Positions 34,102 through 43,056 of a stretch of 45,532 nucleotides of DNA are shown one piece after another. This stretch comes from an uncultured Bacteroidales bacterium (GTDB lineage: Bacteria; Bacteroidota; Bacteroidia; Bacteroidales; WCHB1-69). Below the pieces are notes generated by a model. The model ran no database searches, was not told the origin of the DNA, and saw nothing but the letters and a program-made list of their open reading frames with translations. A program made the position numbers and the translations under genes. Where the stretch lies: positions 1 through 45,532 of the forward strand of contig ONHS01000027.1 in NCBI GenBank assembly GCA_900317715.1. The letters run 5' to 3'. Each line of letters begins with the position of its first letter. The stretch's first letter is position 1.

Positions 34102-36933
34102 ATGAAAGAGAAAAAGATTTCCATCCGTGGTGCGAAGGTCAACAACCTGAAGAATATCGATTTGGATATTCCGCGCAACAAGTTCGTAGTAATCACCGGG
34201 TTATCAGGATCCGGCAAGTCGTCGTTAGCCTTCGACACGCTGTATGCCGAAGGACAACGGCGCTATGTGGAGAGCCTCAGTTCCTATGCGCGGCAGTTCA
34301 TGGGACGTATGCGAAAACCCGATGTGAAGTCCATCACAGGCATCCCGCCAGCCATCGCCATCGAGCAGCGTATTATATCGCGCAATCCGCGCTCCACCGT
34401 CGGCACGGTCACTGAAATTTACGAATACCTGAAGCTCCTTTTCGCTCGTATCGGACATACGATTTCGCCCATCAGCGGACAAGAGGTGCGCCGCCACGAT
34501 GTGAAAGACGTGATGCAATTCATCATGGACACGCCCGCCGGTGAACGACTCTATGTGCTTGCGCCAGTGGTGATTGCAGCGGGAAGAACGTTGGAAGAGC
34601 AGCTGCAGATTCTGCTGCAACAGGGTTTCAACCGCATGATGTATGATAAGCAACTGGTGGAAATCGACGACCTTCTTAAAAGCACGAAATCATTGGATGT
34701 TAACAAGTTGTATCTGATGATTGACCGTTTCAAGTCCGACAGTTTAGCCGCCCAGCAGATTCGCGTGACGGATGCTGTGCAGGTGGCCTTTTCGGAGGGC
34801 AAGGGCGTGTGCGTGGTGCAACGTGAGGGCGCGAAGACGACCCAACGGTCGTTCAGCAACTTTTTTGAGGCTGACGGCATGACCTTCGAGGAACCAACGG
34901 TGAACATGTTCAGCTTCAACAATCCTTACGGCGCGTGTCCAACGTGCTCTGGCACAGGCATGATCGAGGGTGTGAACCCCGATCTCGTTTTCCCCGACCG
35001 CTCGTTGTCGGTGGCAGAGGATGCGGTGGCTTGCTGGCATGGCGAAGTGATGGGCGAGTGGAAACGCCTGTTCATGCGCGAAGCTTCCAAGTTGGATTTC
35101 CCGGTGTATAGGGCTATTGACGATCTTACAGAAGCGGAATACGATCTTTTGTGGTACGGCGACGAGAAGCGTAACGTTCACGGTATCACGCAGTTTTTCC
35201 AGTTTGTGGCAGCCAACACCTACAAGATACAGTTCCGCGTGATGCAGGCGCGTTATCGCGGGCGCGAGCTTTGTCCGGAATGCCAAGGAACGCGACTGCG
35301 CAAGGATGCCCAGTACGTGAAAGTGAACGGCAAATCCATTGCCGAGCTTCAGAATATGCCTATTTCTGAGCTGAAACTTTTCTTCGAAAACTTTGAATAC
35401 CAAAACGATAACGAAAAAGAGATTGCCAAAATCCTGATGCGCGAACTGAAAACCCGCATCGGGTTGCTGGATGAAGTGGGGTTGGGCTATTTGACGCTCG
35501 ACCGCAACTGCGCGACATTGTCGGGCGGTGAGTCGCAGCGCATCAATCTCGCCACCTCGTTGGGCAGCAGTCTCGTGGGCTCTCTCTACATCTTGGACGA
35601 GCCCAGTATCGGACTGCATCCACGTGATACCCAGAACCTTATCAACGTGTTGAAACGTCTGCGTGACATCGGCAATACGGTGGTGGTGGTGGAACACGAC
35701 GAGGCAATTATCCGTGCCGCCGACTATATCGTGGATATCGGTCCCAAAGCTGGACAGTTCGGTGGTGAGGTGGTCTTCTCCGGCACTTTCGACAAATTGT
35801 TGAAACAGAAAAAGAATCTGACAGCCAGCTATTTGCGTGGAATGGTGCCCTGTGAGGAGGCGAAGGAGTTGGAGGTAATGCAGATTCCTGTTCCGCGATA
35901 TCGCCGCAAATGGCGCAACTATATTGAAGTTCAAGGCGCGAAGGAGCACAACTTGAAGAATATCGATGTGAAGATTCCGTTGGAGTGCTTCACGGTGGTC
36001 ACGGGCGTGAGCGGCTCGGGCAAAAGCTCGTTAGTGACCGACATTATCTATCCTGGTATTGCGAGGATGTTCACAGACAGCAACTTACGTCCTGGACGCT
36101 GTGGCAGTATCACGGGTGACTTTTCCAAAGTTTCCGGTGTGGTGATGGTCGATCAGGATGCCATCGGGCGTTCTTCGCGCTCTAATCCCGCCACGTATCT
36201 TAAGATTTTCGACTATATCCGCGAGCTTTACGCCGCGCAGCCGTTATCCAAGCAACGCAACTACAAAGCGGGCTTCTTCTCCTTCAACGTGGCGGGTGGC
36301 CGTTGCGAAGAGTGCGAAGGCGAAGGCATCATCCACATCAACATGCAGTTCATGGCCGATGTGGAGATGGTCTGTCCGTCGTGTCAGGGCAAGCGCTTCC
36401 GCGACGAGGCATTGGACATCAAGGTCAACGGTGTGGATATCAACGAAGTGCTGAGTATGACAGTAGCCGAAGCGGTCACGTTTTTCAGCAATCTGACCCA
36501 GAACGACATTACCCAGAACATCCTGCGTCGCTTGAAACCGCTGCAGGACGTGGGCTTGGAGTATTTGGTACTCGGGCAGTCGTCATCGACACTTTCGGGC
36601 GGTGAGGCGCAACGCGTGAAGCTGGCCAACTTCCTGGCGCAGGATGACGACACGCAGCACAAGCTGTTCATCTTCGACGAGCCGACCACGGGTCTGCATT
36701 TCCACGACATCCACAAGCTTTTCGATGCCTTCAACCGGCTGATTGAACACGGCAATACGGTGTTGGTGATCGAGCACAACACCGAGCTCATCAAATGCGC
36801 CGACTGGATCATCGACCTCGGTCCCGAGGGCGGCGATGCCGGCGGCCGCGTGGTGTTTGAAGGCACGCCGGAAGACCTCATGAAGTGCGAGAAATCTTAT
36901 ACAGCCCAATATTTAGCGGGAAAAATCGTGTAG
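34102..36933 (+). CDS. UvrA paralogue, second copy
   Basis: This 943-residue protein has the complete UvrA layout: Walker [10 protein letters not shown] near 32 and GVSGSGKSS near 634, two [16 protein letters not shown] signatures, and zinc modules [10 protein letters not shown] and [11 protein letters not shown] to CPSCQGKRF (about 732-768). The first zinc module has only its second pair (ACPTCSGTG); the first Cys pair is replaced by FFEADGM. It differs from the first UvrA along its whole length, so the pair is an old duplication. Bacteroidetes often carry two, and which copy does nucleotide excision repair is not clear from sequence. The stop codon is part of a 28-bp palindrome. Confidence 0.94.
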   Translation: MKEKKISIRGAKVNNLKNIDLDIPRNKFVVITGLSGSGKSSLAFDTLYAEGQRRYVESLSSYARQFMGRMRKPDVKSITGIPPAIAIEQRIISRNPRSTVGTVTEIYEYLKLLFARIGHTISPISGQEVRRHDVKDVMQFIMDTPAGERLYVLAPVVIAAGRTLEEQLQILLQQGFNRMMYDKQLVEIDDLLKSTKSLDVNKLYLMIDRFKSDSLAAQQIRVTDAVQVAFSEGKGVCVVQREGAKTTQRSFSNFFEADGMTFEEPTVNMFSFNNPYGACPTCSGTGMIEGVNPDLVFPDRSLSVAEDAVACWHGEVMGEWKRLFMREASKLDFPVYRAIDDLTEAEYDLLWYGDEKRNVHGITQFFQFVAANTYKIQFRVMQARYRGRELCPECQGTRLRKDAQYVKVNGKSIAELQNMPISELKLFFENFEYQNDNEKEIAKILMRELKTRIGLLDEVGLGYLTLDRNCATLSGGESQRINLATSLGSSLVGSLYILDEPSIGLHPRDTQNLINVLKRLRDIGNTVVVVEHDEAIIRAADYIVDIGPKAGQFGGEVVFSGTFDKLLKQKKNLTASYLRGMVPCEEAKELEVMQIPVPRYRRKWRNYIEVQGAKEHNLKNIDVKIPLECFTVVTGVSGSGKSSLVTDIIYPGIARMFTDSNLRPGRCGSITGDFSKVSGVVMVDQDAIGRSSRSNPATYLKIFDYIRELYAAQPLSKQRNYKAGFFSFNVAGGRCEECEGEGIIHINMQFMADVEMVCPSCQGKRFRDEALDIKVNGVDINEVLSMTVAEAVTFFSNLTQNDITQNILRRLKPLQDVGLEYLVLGQSSSTLSGGEAQRVKLANFLAQDDDTQHKLFIFDEPTTGLHFHDIHKLFDAFNRLIEHGNTVLVIEHNTELIKCADWIIDLGPEGGDAGGRVVFEGTPEDLMKCEKSYTAQYLAGKIV

Positions 36934-36957
36934 GGGCGAATAATTATTCGCCCCTAC
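36930..36957. repeat. Perfect 28-bp palindrome at the uvrA2 stop
   Basis: GTAGGGGCGAATAA and its exact reverse complement meet with no spacer. The uvrA2 TAG stop lies within the left arm. Similar GGGGCG-centred palindromes are known as dispersed repeats in several phyla. There is no T-run, so a plain intrinsic terminator is less likely. The remaining bases to 37000 contain no further feature that I can see. Confidence 0.9.
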
Positions 36958-37000
36958 GGTGACATAGGCCCTTCATCTGTTTCGATAGGAGCTGGGTCAA

Positions 37001-38056
37001 TCACAACCCTTGTTTTTCATATTTCGCCACCATTTCTTTGGCTTCTTGTAAGAATCGTTTGCCTAGCCAAATGGGACGCAACACTTCGATTTCCGTTCCC
37101 ATTGCACGCAAGGCGTTGAGAAAGTCGGGGGTGGGAACCAAACGATACTCAAAATGGTTGGGTATGGTCTCCTTTTGGGAATGATGCAATGGAAGTGAGC
37201 GTAAGTATTTAGCACGTAAGTCAGTGGTTTTAAGGCAGATGGTCTCCACTTTCTCTTCGGTGATCATCACACCGAAATAATGGGAGAAGTGGTCTTGGGC
37301 GGAAAAATTAGCGGGAAGTTTGAACGTTTTTCCGGTCGTTTCAACCGTTTTCATGCGATCTAGAGCATAAAGATAGAGCGATGAATGGAAATCAGTGTGT
37401 GCCAGTACGTACCAGCGCCGCCCGAAGTATCGCAAGGCAAAAGGCTCGATTTCGAACTCGCGTGCCGTAAGCATGTCGTAGCTTTGGTAAGTGATGGCGA
37501 GACGCTGGCAGTTGCGCATGGCGGAGGTGATTTCCGGAAGGAAAAGGTTGCTACCCACTGGCGACTCTTCAAGAATAATACGGTCCATCAGGTCGCGGTT
37601 TTCGCTCACCAACCGATTCACCGCTTTTTCCACATCTTCTTCCGTAATCCCCACAATCGGGTCAATGCGGAGGAAATGGTCTTCCTGTTCGGGCAGTACA
37701 TCTTTCAGGTCGTCTAGGATGATATACCGTTGTGTGTTGATGCTTACTTCCAGGACTTCGTCGAAATAAGCTTTGATTTCGTTGCCTCGACTGGAGCTGA
37801 ACATATCCGCCGTGATCACGTCCAATTGGCTCAAATCTGCTTCCAGTAACTTGTCGTCGTCCGTGTGCAGGGGCGTGATACCGACAATGCTACCTGGCAG
37901 GTTGCGGTCGTGCCACATCCGCTGCAAAGTCTCCAAACCTAGATAGCGCCACGAGGAACTGACCACAATCCGCGCATCAGTGACCTCTATGATTCTCTGC
38001 ATGTTTTTCACCGCTTCGGAGTCAAATAACGGACCGTAGGTATCCTTGTATGGCAA
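37001..38056 (-). CDS. WYL-domain protein with a truncated HAD-like N-terminus
   Basis: The C-terminal part (about 185-350) is a WYL domain, a ligand-sensing module common in Bacteroidetes regulators: CQRLAITYQSYDMLTAREFE, then EPFALRYFGRRWYVLAHTD and LYALDRMKTVE. The N-terminal part (1-145) matches the HAD domain seen in such fusions: VVSSSWR (31-37), RGNEIKAYFDEVLE and YIILDD (111-116). The expected first motif, a DxDGVL strand, is missing. A promoter at 38104-38111 and an ATG at 38076 lie just upstream, but the ATG frame (MKGRVKDCHTRIPT) is out of phase. The visible frame can only start at TTG 38056. A deletion of the nucleophile strand with a frameshift fits best, so the gene may be inactive or expressed poorly. 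Confidence 0.7.
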   Translation of the reverse strand: MPYKDTYGPLFDSEAVKNMQRIIEVTDARIVVSSSWRYLGLETLQRMWHDRNLPGSIVGITPLHTDDDKLLEADLSQLDVITADMFSSSRGNEIKAYFDEVLEVSINTQRYIILDDLKDVLPEQEDHFLRIDPIVGITEEDVEKAVNRLVSENRDLMDRIILEESPVGSNLFLPEITSAMRNCQRLAITYQSYDMLTAREFEIEPFALRYFGRRWYVLAHTDFHSSLYLYALDRMKTVETTGKTFKLPANFSAQDHFSHYFGVMITEEKVETICLKTTDLRAKYLRSLPLHHSQKETIPNHFEYRLVPTPDFLNALRAMGTEIEVLRPIWLGKRFLQEAKEMVAKYEKQGL

Positions 38057-38103
38057 TCCTTGACTCTTCCTTTCATTTTTTTCCTTTTTTTAATTTGACG
38101 CGG

Positions 38104-38111
38104 CAAAAATA
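38104..38111 (-). promoter_or_regulatory. -7 promoter element of the HAD-WYL gene
   Basis: The - strand reads TATTTTTG followed by CCGCG. It lies 28 bases upstream of the ATG at 38076, which is now out of frame with the HAD-WYL coding sequence. Confidence 0.7.
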
Positions 38112-38179
38112 CGATAGGTAAGTGCCACTCTGCGGCGCAGTGATTGACATTGTCAAAAAAAAATTTGTTTTGGTGATAA

Positions 38180-38273
38180 GACGTATGACTTATGACGTTT
38201 GATGTATATTTATCATTCATCATTCATCATTCTTCATTCTTCATTATGAATTATGAATTATGAATTATGAATT
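38180..38273. repeat. Heptad arrays GACKTWT, ATTCATC and GAATTAT
   Basis: Three successive 7-bp families: GACGTAT-GACTTAT-GACGTTT-GATGTAT (38180-38207), then ATCATTC and TTCATTC units, then GAATTAT units. The ATTCATC and GAATTAT blocks are roughly inverted and could pair. The block ends 1 base before the TAG of the HAD gene on the - strand. Confidence 0.85.
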
Positions 38274-38885
38274 CTACACCAACCCCGTCCAATCTTCATT
38301 CGTCTCCACGTGTATCGTTTGGATGCCCAGCGCGGCGGCGGCTTCGGTGTTGCGTTCGCTGTCGTCGATGAAGAGCAGCTGTTCGGGACGGATGCCCTCG
38401 CTGCGCAACACATGTTCGTAAATCTCCCGCGAAGGTTTCAGCAGCTTGCATCGGAAGCTGACATAGAGGCTGTCGAAGTAGCTGCTGATGGAGTTGCCCT
38501 GTCCGTCAAATGCCTCGCTCTCAGCCCATTCGAAGAAGAAGGGGTTGGTGTTGGAGAGCAGGCAGATGCGGTAACCTTCCTTACGCAGGCGGGTGAGCGC
38601 GTCGAAATGGCTTTGCGGGATGCCCTTGAGGTAGCCGAGCCACGCGTACAGGCACTGCTCGTGGGTCAGCGGCTTCCCGATGAGGCGACTCAGCTCAGAA
38701 ACAAACGTCTCCGCCGAGATCTGTCCGCCTTCCAGCTGACCGAAAAGTCCTTGCTGATGATAAGGATTCAAATATTTGCGTGCATCCGCCACGCCAATTT
38801 CTTCAAATCTGGACACAGCCTGCTCGTGGTCGATATGGAGCACCACGCCGCCCATGTCAAACGCAATGTGGGTGATGTTGTTCAT
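38274..38885 (-). CDS. HAD-superfamily hydrolase (subfamily IA, YihX-like)
   Basis: This 203-residue phosphatase-like protein has motif I IAFDMGGVVLHIDHEQ (nucleophile Asp, with the second Asp replaced by Gly as in many relatives of YihX). It also has motif II ICLLSNTNP, a Lys in RCKLLKPSREIYEHVL and motif IV LLFIDDSERNTEAAAALG. A helical cap sits between motifs I and II. Relatives hydrolyse small phosphates such as glucose-1-phosphate or flavin mononucleotide; the substrate is not predictable. Heptad arrays lie on both sides, immediately next to the start and stop codons. Confidence 0.88.
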   Translation of the reverse strand: MNNITHIAFDMGGVVLHIDHEQAVSRFEEIGVADARKYLNPYHQQGLFGQLEGGQISAETFVSELSRLIGKPLTHEQCLYAWLGYLKGIPQSHFDALTRLRKEGYRICLLSNTNPFFFEWAESEAFDGQGNSISSYFDSLYVSFRCKLLKPSREIYEHVLRSEGIRPEQLLFIDDSERNTEAAAALGIQTIHVETNEDWTGLV

Positions 38886-39123
38886 TGGGGTTAGGGTTTA
38901 GAGTTTATGGTTTAGAGTTTAGGGTTTAGAGTTTAAGGTTTAGAGTTTAAGGGAATAGGCAATTGGGAGTAGTCATGAGTCAAACGTCATACGTCAAAAG
39001 TCTAAGTTCTATGTCTATGTCTACGTCTACGTCGTAACAAAGCATCCGTCTCTCGCCAGTGCACGCCCCTACAGCCAACTGCTAACTACTAACTACTAAC
39101 TACTAACTACTAACTGCCAACAG
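38886..39123. repeat. Compound heptad arrays between the HAD and BatA-like genes
   Basis: Eight GTTTAGA/GTTTAGG/GTTTAAG/GTTTATG units (about 38893-38951) start a few bases from the HAD start codon. Then come GTCAAAC-GTCATAC-GTCAAAA-GTCTAAG units near 38978-39006 and a 6-bp repeat TCTATG/TCTACG (about 39008-39033). CTAACTA units follow near 39075-39120, reaching the BatA-like TAG stop (39124-39126). No gene or promoter is visible in these 238 bases. Confidence 0.85.
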
Positions 39124-41175
39124 CTACTCTTCATTCAGCGACGGCTTTCCCCAGAATCTCAGCAACGCGATTTCGGCGAGGAAGAAGAGCAGGGAGAGGA
39201 TGACGAACCACGGCCATAACGGTTTGCCGTTCAGCTTGTCGGAGACGCTCTTGGCAATGTTTTTGGTGTCAGCGCTGGTGATGGATATATTGTCGCCCAG
39301 CTCGTTGCTGATTTTCTTGAGTTCGTTTTCGCTGTAGCAGGTGAGGTCGGACTCGCGGCGGTTGAGATTAAATGCCAGCGTGCCAAGCACTTGTCCGCCG
39401 CGCATCAGGTCGTACCAGTCGCTGGTGTGCGCTTGGTTGTGGAAGTAGAGGGCGGTTTCATTGCCCAGACGGCGTTGCTCGGGGATGAACTCTTCGTTGC
39501 CCTTGCGCGCACGCAGCTCGATGGCCTCGTCGGAACGGTCGGTGGGCAACAAGACCTTCTGCATCTGGTCCACGCCAATGAGGTTGTAGAGCTTCTGCTG
39601 CACGGCGTTCATGATGCCGATGTTGTGCAACGGCACGAAGAAGAGCGCGTGACGGTGCGCGTTGCCCCAATCGTCGTTCATGGCCACCGCCGACAGGATC
39701 ACTTGTCCTGATTCGGCAGGGTAGGAGACCAGCATCGGGGAGTTGTCCTCCAGCGTCATGATGGTTTCGCTGCCGTTGCTGCCGCTCGTCAGCGCGTAAT
39801 GTTTCAGCGTCGAAGGCATGTCCATGCGCGGGTCATTCGATTCCAGCGCCCCTTTGAAATAGATGCTCTCGGAGTTTATGTATTTGCATTTCAGTGCTTT
39901 GTCAACGACGCTTCCGAAAGTGCCCGCGTTGAGGGACTTCAGGAGGTTGTTGACGGTGTTGTCCATTTTGGTGGAGGGGAAGACCAGCAACGTGCCGCCG
40001 GCTTTCACGAATTTTGTCAGCTCGTCGGCCAGGCCGGAAGAGATGGTCGGCACCTCGTTCAGCACCACCACGGCACTCTGTCGCAGCTCCGTGTAGTTGA
40101 TCTGCTGGTAGCTCATCGGCTGGTAGGTGAAGACGGAATCCTTACCGTAAAGTGCTGTCAAAAAGCGATTTGGCTCTTTGTCGTAGATAACGGTCACCGT
40201 GCTGTTTTCCGACACTTCGTAGGTAAAATAGAGCTCGTCGTCGAAGGTGATGGGCGCGTCCTCGATGCTCACCTTGCCGCAGTTCGTGCCCTTTTCGTCA
40301 ATGCGGTAGGTCAGATGGCAGTCGATGTAGTTGCCCGCCGCGATGTCGATGGCCGCGATGGCCTTCTGCTTATCGTTCACGTGCAGCTTTACAGGCACTT
40401 TCTGCACCTCTTCGCTGCCATAGTTGTGGATGCGTGCCACGAGGGTCACGGTGTTGTCGAGCTTGAAGACGGGCGTCTGGAACCAACAGCTGTCAATGCC
40501 CACATTACTAAGCTGTTCCGACGGGGTGGGAATCAGTCCGATATGGGTGGAGGAATCGTTTCTCAGAAGGGTTAAGTCGAAGTTATTCTTCTGAAAATCA
40601 GAAATATAGTAGTGGATAACATTCTCTTTCGGGGAAGATTGCAGCGTGTGGTTTTCAAAAGTTCGTATCTCTTTGAATGTGTGGCTGTTAGGCGAAACAG
40701 CGATGCGGTCGAGCAGGTCGAGCATCTGGTCTTTGTTCAGGATGTGCGACTCTTCACCGGAAAAGTCTTGCGTGGTGAGGACAAAGTCGTCGGAGAAGCC
40801 GAAAGATTGCACGATATTCTTGGCAGCATCCACGGCATCGTAAAGCCGAGATCCGTTCTTGCTGTTGGATTCCATAGAGTAAGAGTTGTCCACGAATATG
40901 GAGACCACATTGCCTTTCTTGACGTTCTTGTTGCCGCCGCGAAGGTAGGGCTGCGCAAATGCCAGAACGAGACAAGCAATTCCTAATATTCTGAGCAACA
41001 ACGTGATAAGCTGTTGCACTTGAGAAGCCCGTTTTGTCTTCTTTTGAATGTCCTCTAACATTTTCACATTGGAAAACTGGACGGTCTTATATCTTCTGAA
41101 ATTGAAAAGATGGATGATGATCGGGACCAAAATGGCCGCAAGACCGATCAGCATCAAGGGGTATGTGAATGACAT
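39124..41175 (-). CDS. BatA-type membrane protein with vWA-like domain
   Basis: This 683-residue protein starts with the BatA N-terminal region: membrane helix (about 4-24) then HLFNFRRYKTVQFSNVKMLE, and a second helix at about 56-76. A von Willebrand A-like domain follows, with the MIDAS core DNSYS (Asp96, Ser98, Ser100). A long periplasmic part and a last helix near the C-terminus (WPWFVILSLLFFLAEIALL) complete it. Bacteroidetes carry several such proteins near aerotolerance operons, but here no moxR or batB-E genes are adjacent and the function is not established. It has its own promoter. The final residues and stop border a heptad array. Confidence 0.87.
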   Translation of the reverse strand: MSFTYPLMLIGLAAILVPIIIHLFNFRRYKTVQFSNVKMLEDIQKKTKRASQVQQLITLLLRILGIACLVLAFAQPYLRGGNKNVKKGNVVSIFVDNSYSMESNSKNGSRLYDAVDAAKNIVQSFGFSDDFVLTTQDFSGEESHILNKDQMLDLLDRIAVSPNSHTFKEIRTFENHTLQSSPKENVIHYYISDFQKNNFDLTLLRNDSSTHIGLIPTPSEQLSNVGIDSCWFQTPVFKLDNTVTLVARIHNYGSEEVQKVPVKLHVNDKQKAIAAIDIAAGNYIDCHLTYRIDEKGTNCGKVSIEDAPITFDDELYFTYEVSENSTVTVIYDKEPNRFLTALYGKDSVFTYQPMSYQQINYTELRQSAVVVLNEVPTISSGLADELTKFVKAGGTLLVFPSTKMDNTVNNLLKSLNAGTFGSVVDKALKCKYINSESIYFKGALESNDPRMDMPSTLKHYALTSGSNGSETIMTLEDNSPMLVSYPAESGQVILSAVAMNDDWGNAHRHALFFVPLHNIGIMNAVQQKLYNLIGVDQMQKVLLPTDRSDEAIELRARKGNEEFIPEQRRLGNETALYFHNQAHTSDWYDLMRGGQVLGTLAFNLNRRESDLTCYSENELKKISNELGDNISITSADTKNIAKSVSDKLNGKPLWPWFVILSLLFFLAEIALLRFWGKPSLNEE

Positions 41176-41199
41176 TCTATATCGATTTTAAAACGGCGG

Positions 41200-41207
41200 C
41201 AAAGGTA
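41200..41207 (-). promoter_or_regulatory. -7 promoter element of the BatA-like gene
   Basis: The - strand reads TACCTTTG followed by CCGCC, giving a leader of about 20 bases before the start at 41175. Confidence 0.75.
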
Positions 41208-41254
41208 CACAAAATACAAATATGTACGGACTTGTAACGCGATTCATCGCATCT

Positions 41255-42625
41255 CTACAAGGTGGATTCACACTCGTTGAGGAAAGCCTCGTCCACGCGC
41301 AACAATCGCGCTATGGTGAACGCCTCTTTGGGAACGTCGTCGTCGCGCGTTTCAACGAGCGAGTAGTCCATGTAGTCGGCGATGTGTCCGATGCTGAGCG
41401 AATCTACCCCTTCTGGAATCTGTAATCCTTTTACCCTGAGTCGCTTACAGCTCACATCTAAACCTCCGTAGTGGGTGGTGACGATGGCGGTGAGGTCGAG
41501 CTTCCGGCAGATGCGGATGAATCCGTTGACCATCCGTTTGCCCTCGTCGGGGTTGGTGGTACGCGCCAGCTCATCCACCAACGCCAATACGCGCTTGCCT
41601 TCGCGGGCATTCTTGATGATGCGGTCGATGGTGAGCACCTCCACGGCGAAGGAGGAGAGTCCGCTGAGCGCCGATTGCCGGTCGCCAATGCTGGTGATCA
41701 CTTCGTCCATGACAGGCAGTTGCGCCGATTCGGCAGGGAGGAAGAATCCGAATTGGAAAAGGTATTGCGCTAAGGCGACAGACTGCAACAGTACGGACTT
41801 GCCGGCCATGTTCGCGCCCGTGATGAGAACCGTTTCGCGTCCGAAGGCGATGCTGACGGGTTGGAATTGCCGTCCTTTCTGTGTTAAAGCCGCGGCCACT
41901 TCAGGATTTGTCAAATTTGCAATATTGTGAGAATCACTGATTTGCGGTTTGCAAGCGTTCCATTCGATGGCTAATTTCGCTTTAGCAATGAGCATGTCCA
42001 AGTAGGCGGTGCTACGCAGGTTTTGCGATAACGCCGCATGATAGGGACGCAGTTTCTCGCTGAGCTGCAATCGCACACGGTCTTCCACTTGCTGCGCCTG
42101 AAAACGGTAAGTCTCAATGTCTTGCGCGTTGTCCATCGACTTCATCTTTTCCCGAAGGCAAGCCAGCTCCTCGTCATACGCTGAATAGACGTAGAAATGA
42201 GGGATGTGCGTGTGTTCGGGGTCAAGAATGTTGATGACAGGCTCCATGGGCTCAAAAAGCAGCCAGGAAATGTTCAACTTGTTGACATCTAAAGCAATGG
42301 CTTTGGTCAGAATGGCCGTTTTCTTGATTTCGAAGAGTTGCACATCGTCCAACACCGCACCATTTTCCAAAGAGAGCAGGGTGGGGGCGATGTTGTTCAA
42401 TTGGTGGATCTGTTGGCAAAGATGTGAGAAAACGACGCGGTTGCCTTCGTTCTTCCAAATGGCAATAAACTCTTCTAAATGAGACAGTTCGGTGGATAAA
42501 GATTCCGAATCCGTGCAAAAAGGAAGATTCAAGAGATACTGCCGACCCAAACCGGAATAAAACTGCAGTTTCTCATATACAAATCGCAGCGACGGCTGCT
42601 GTTCGAAAGCGTTCTTGAAAAGCAT
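41255..42625 (-). CDS. kamC: KamC-like MutS-family ATPase (putative aminomutase reactivase)
   Basis: This 456-residue protein has a helical N-terminal half and a MutS-type ATPase C-terminal half. The ATPase half contains Walker A TGANMAGKSVLLQ (269-281), SGLSSFAVEV, Walker B LALVDELARTTNPDEG and TTHYGG with His385. It lacks the mismatch-recognition and connector domains of MutS, and the Smr domain of MutS2. The size and features match KamC, which with KamB is thought to restore lysine 5,6-aminomutase after cofactor damage. It lies third in a - strand run after the nucleotidyltransferase and DUF4296 genes, about 9 kb from the KamB-like gene. An unrelated MutS-like role cannot be excluded. Confidence 0.72.
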   Translation of the reverse strand: MLFKNAFEQQPSLRFVYEKLQFYSGLGRQYLLNLPFCTDSESLSTELSHLEEFIAIWKNEGNRVVFSHLCQQIHQLNNIAPTLLSLENGAVLDDVQLFEIKKTAILTKAIALDVNKLNISWLLFEPMEPVINILDPEHTHIPHFYVYSAYDEELACLREKMKSMDNAQDIETYRFQAQQVEDRVRLQLSEKLRPYHAALSQNLRSTAYLDMLIAKAKLAIEWNACKPQISDSHNIANLTNPEVAAALTQKGRQFQPVSIAFGRETVLITGANMAGKSVLLQSVALAQYLFQFGFFLPAESAQLPVMDEVITSIGDRQSALSGLSSFAVEVLTIDRIIKNAREGKRVLALVDELARTTNPDEGKRMVNGFIRICRKLDLTAIVTTHYGGLDVSCKRLRVKGLQIPEGVDSLSIGHIADYMDYSLVETRDDDVPKEAFTIARLLRVDEAFLNECESTL

Positions 42626-42637
42626 GATTCCAGGTCT

Positions 42638-43051
42638 TTATGGGTTTTGTATGGCGACGTTCATGACACTGTCCTGTATCATGATTTCTCGTTTCTTGTT
42701 GACAATCAACGCAGAGGCATCGTTGAGCAGTTTCTCGGCGGACTTTTCCTCGCTGACGTAGTAGGCGATGGATGACTCGAATTGTTCATTCGTGATGTGG
42801 TAGCGGTCAAATAAATCCTTGTAGTACCTCCGAGCCAATTCATCCTTCAGGACGGTATCCGTCGGGGAAACCTGTAACGTACTCTCAATCAGATAACTTT
42901 CGGCCAAAATGTTGACCAACGTGATGCGGTTGATCAGATTGCCGGGTTTCTCCATCACCCGTTTCTTGTCGTTGCATCCAACAAGGAGGGTCGTCGCGCT
43001 GGCGAGGAGAACGAGGACAAATTTTGTCAGTTTAGGGCATATATTGTTCAT
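42638..43051 (-). CDS. DUF4296 lipoprotein
   Basis: This 137-residue protein has a lipoprotein signal peptide with lipobox LLVGC, cleaved before Cys26. The mature part contains ITLVNILAESYLIEST, then LARRYYKDLFDRYHITNEQFESSI and YYVSEEKSAEKLLNDASA, the typical DUF4296 pattern. It is restricted to Bacteroidetes and its function is unknown. It lies 5 bases after the upstream gene's stop and 12 bases before the KamC-like gene, so the three are probably co-transcribed. Confidence 0.88.
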   Translation of the reverse strand: MNNICPKLTKFVLVLLASATTLLVGCNDKKRVMEKPGNLINRITLVNILAESYLIESTLQVSPTDTVLKDELARRYYKDLFDRYHITNEQFESSIAYYVSEEKSAEKLLNDASALIVNKKREIMIQDSVMNVAIQNP

Positions 43052-43056
43052 ATCTA

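Noticed and set aside
21242..36933. Recent tandem duplication of uvrA
   Set aside because: The two proteins differ throughout, and their zinc modules and linkers are distinct. Two old paralogues fit better.
37001..38273. Defence island around the WYL and HAD genes
   Set aside because: Only one WYL protein is present. Neighbours are uvrA2, a metabolic-type HAD hydrolase and a BatA-like protein, and no nuclease, helicase or toxin gene is visible.
38893..38951. TTTAGGG-type telomere-like repeats
   Set aside because: The resemblance to plant telomere repeats is coincidental: units drift freely (GTTTAGA, GTTTAAG, GTTTATG) and other arrays in the window keep only the 7-bp period.
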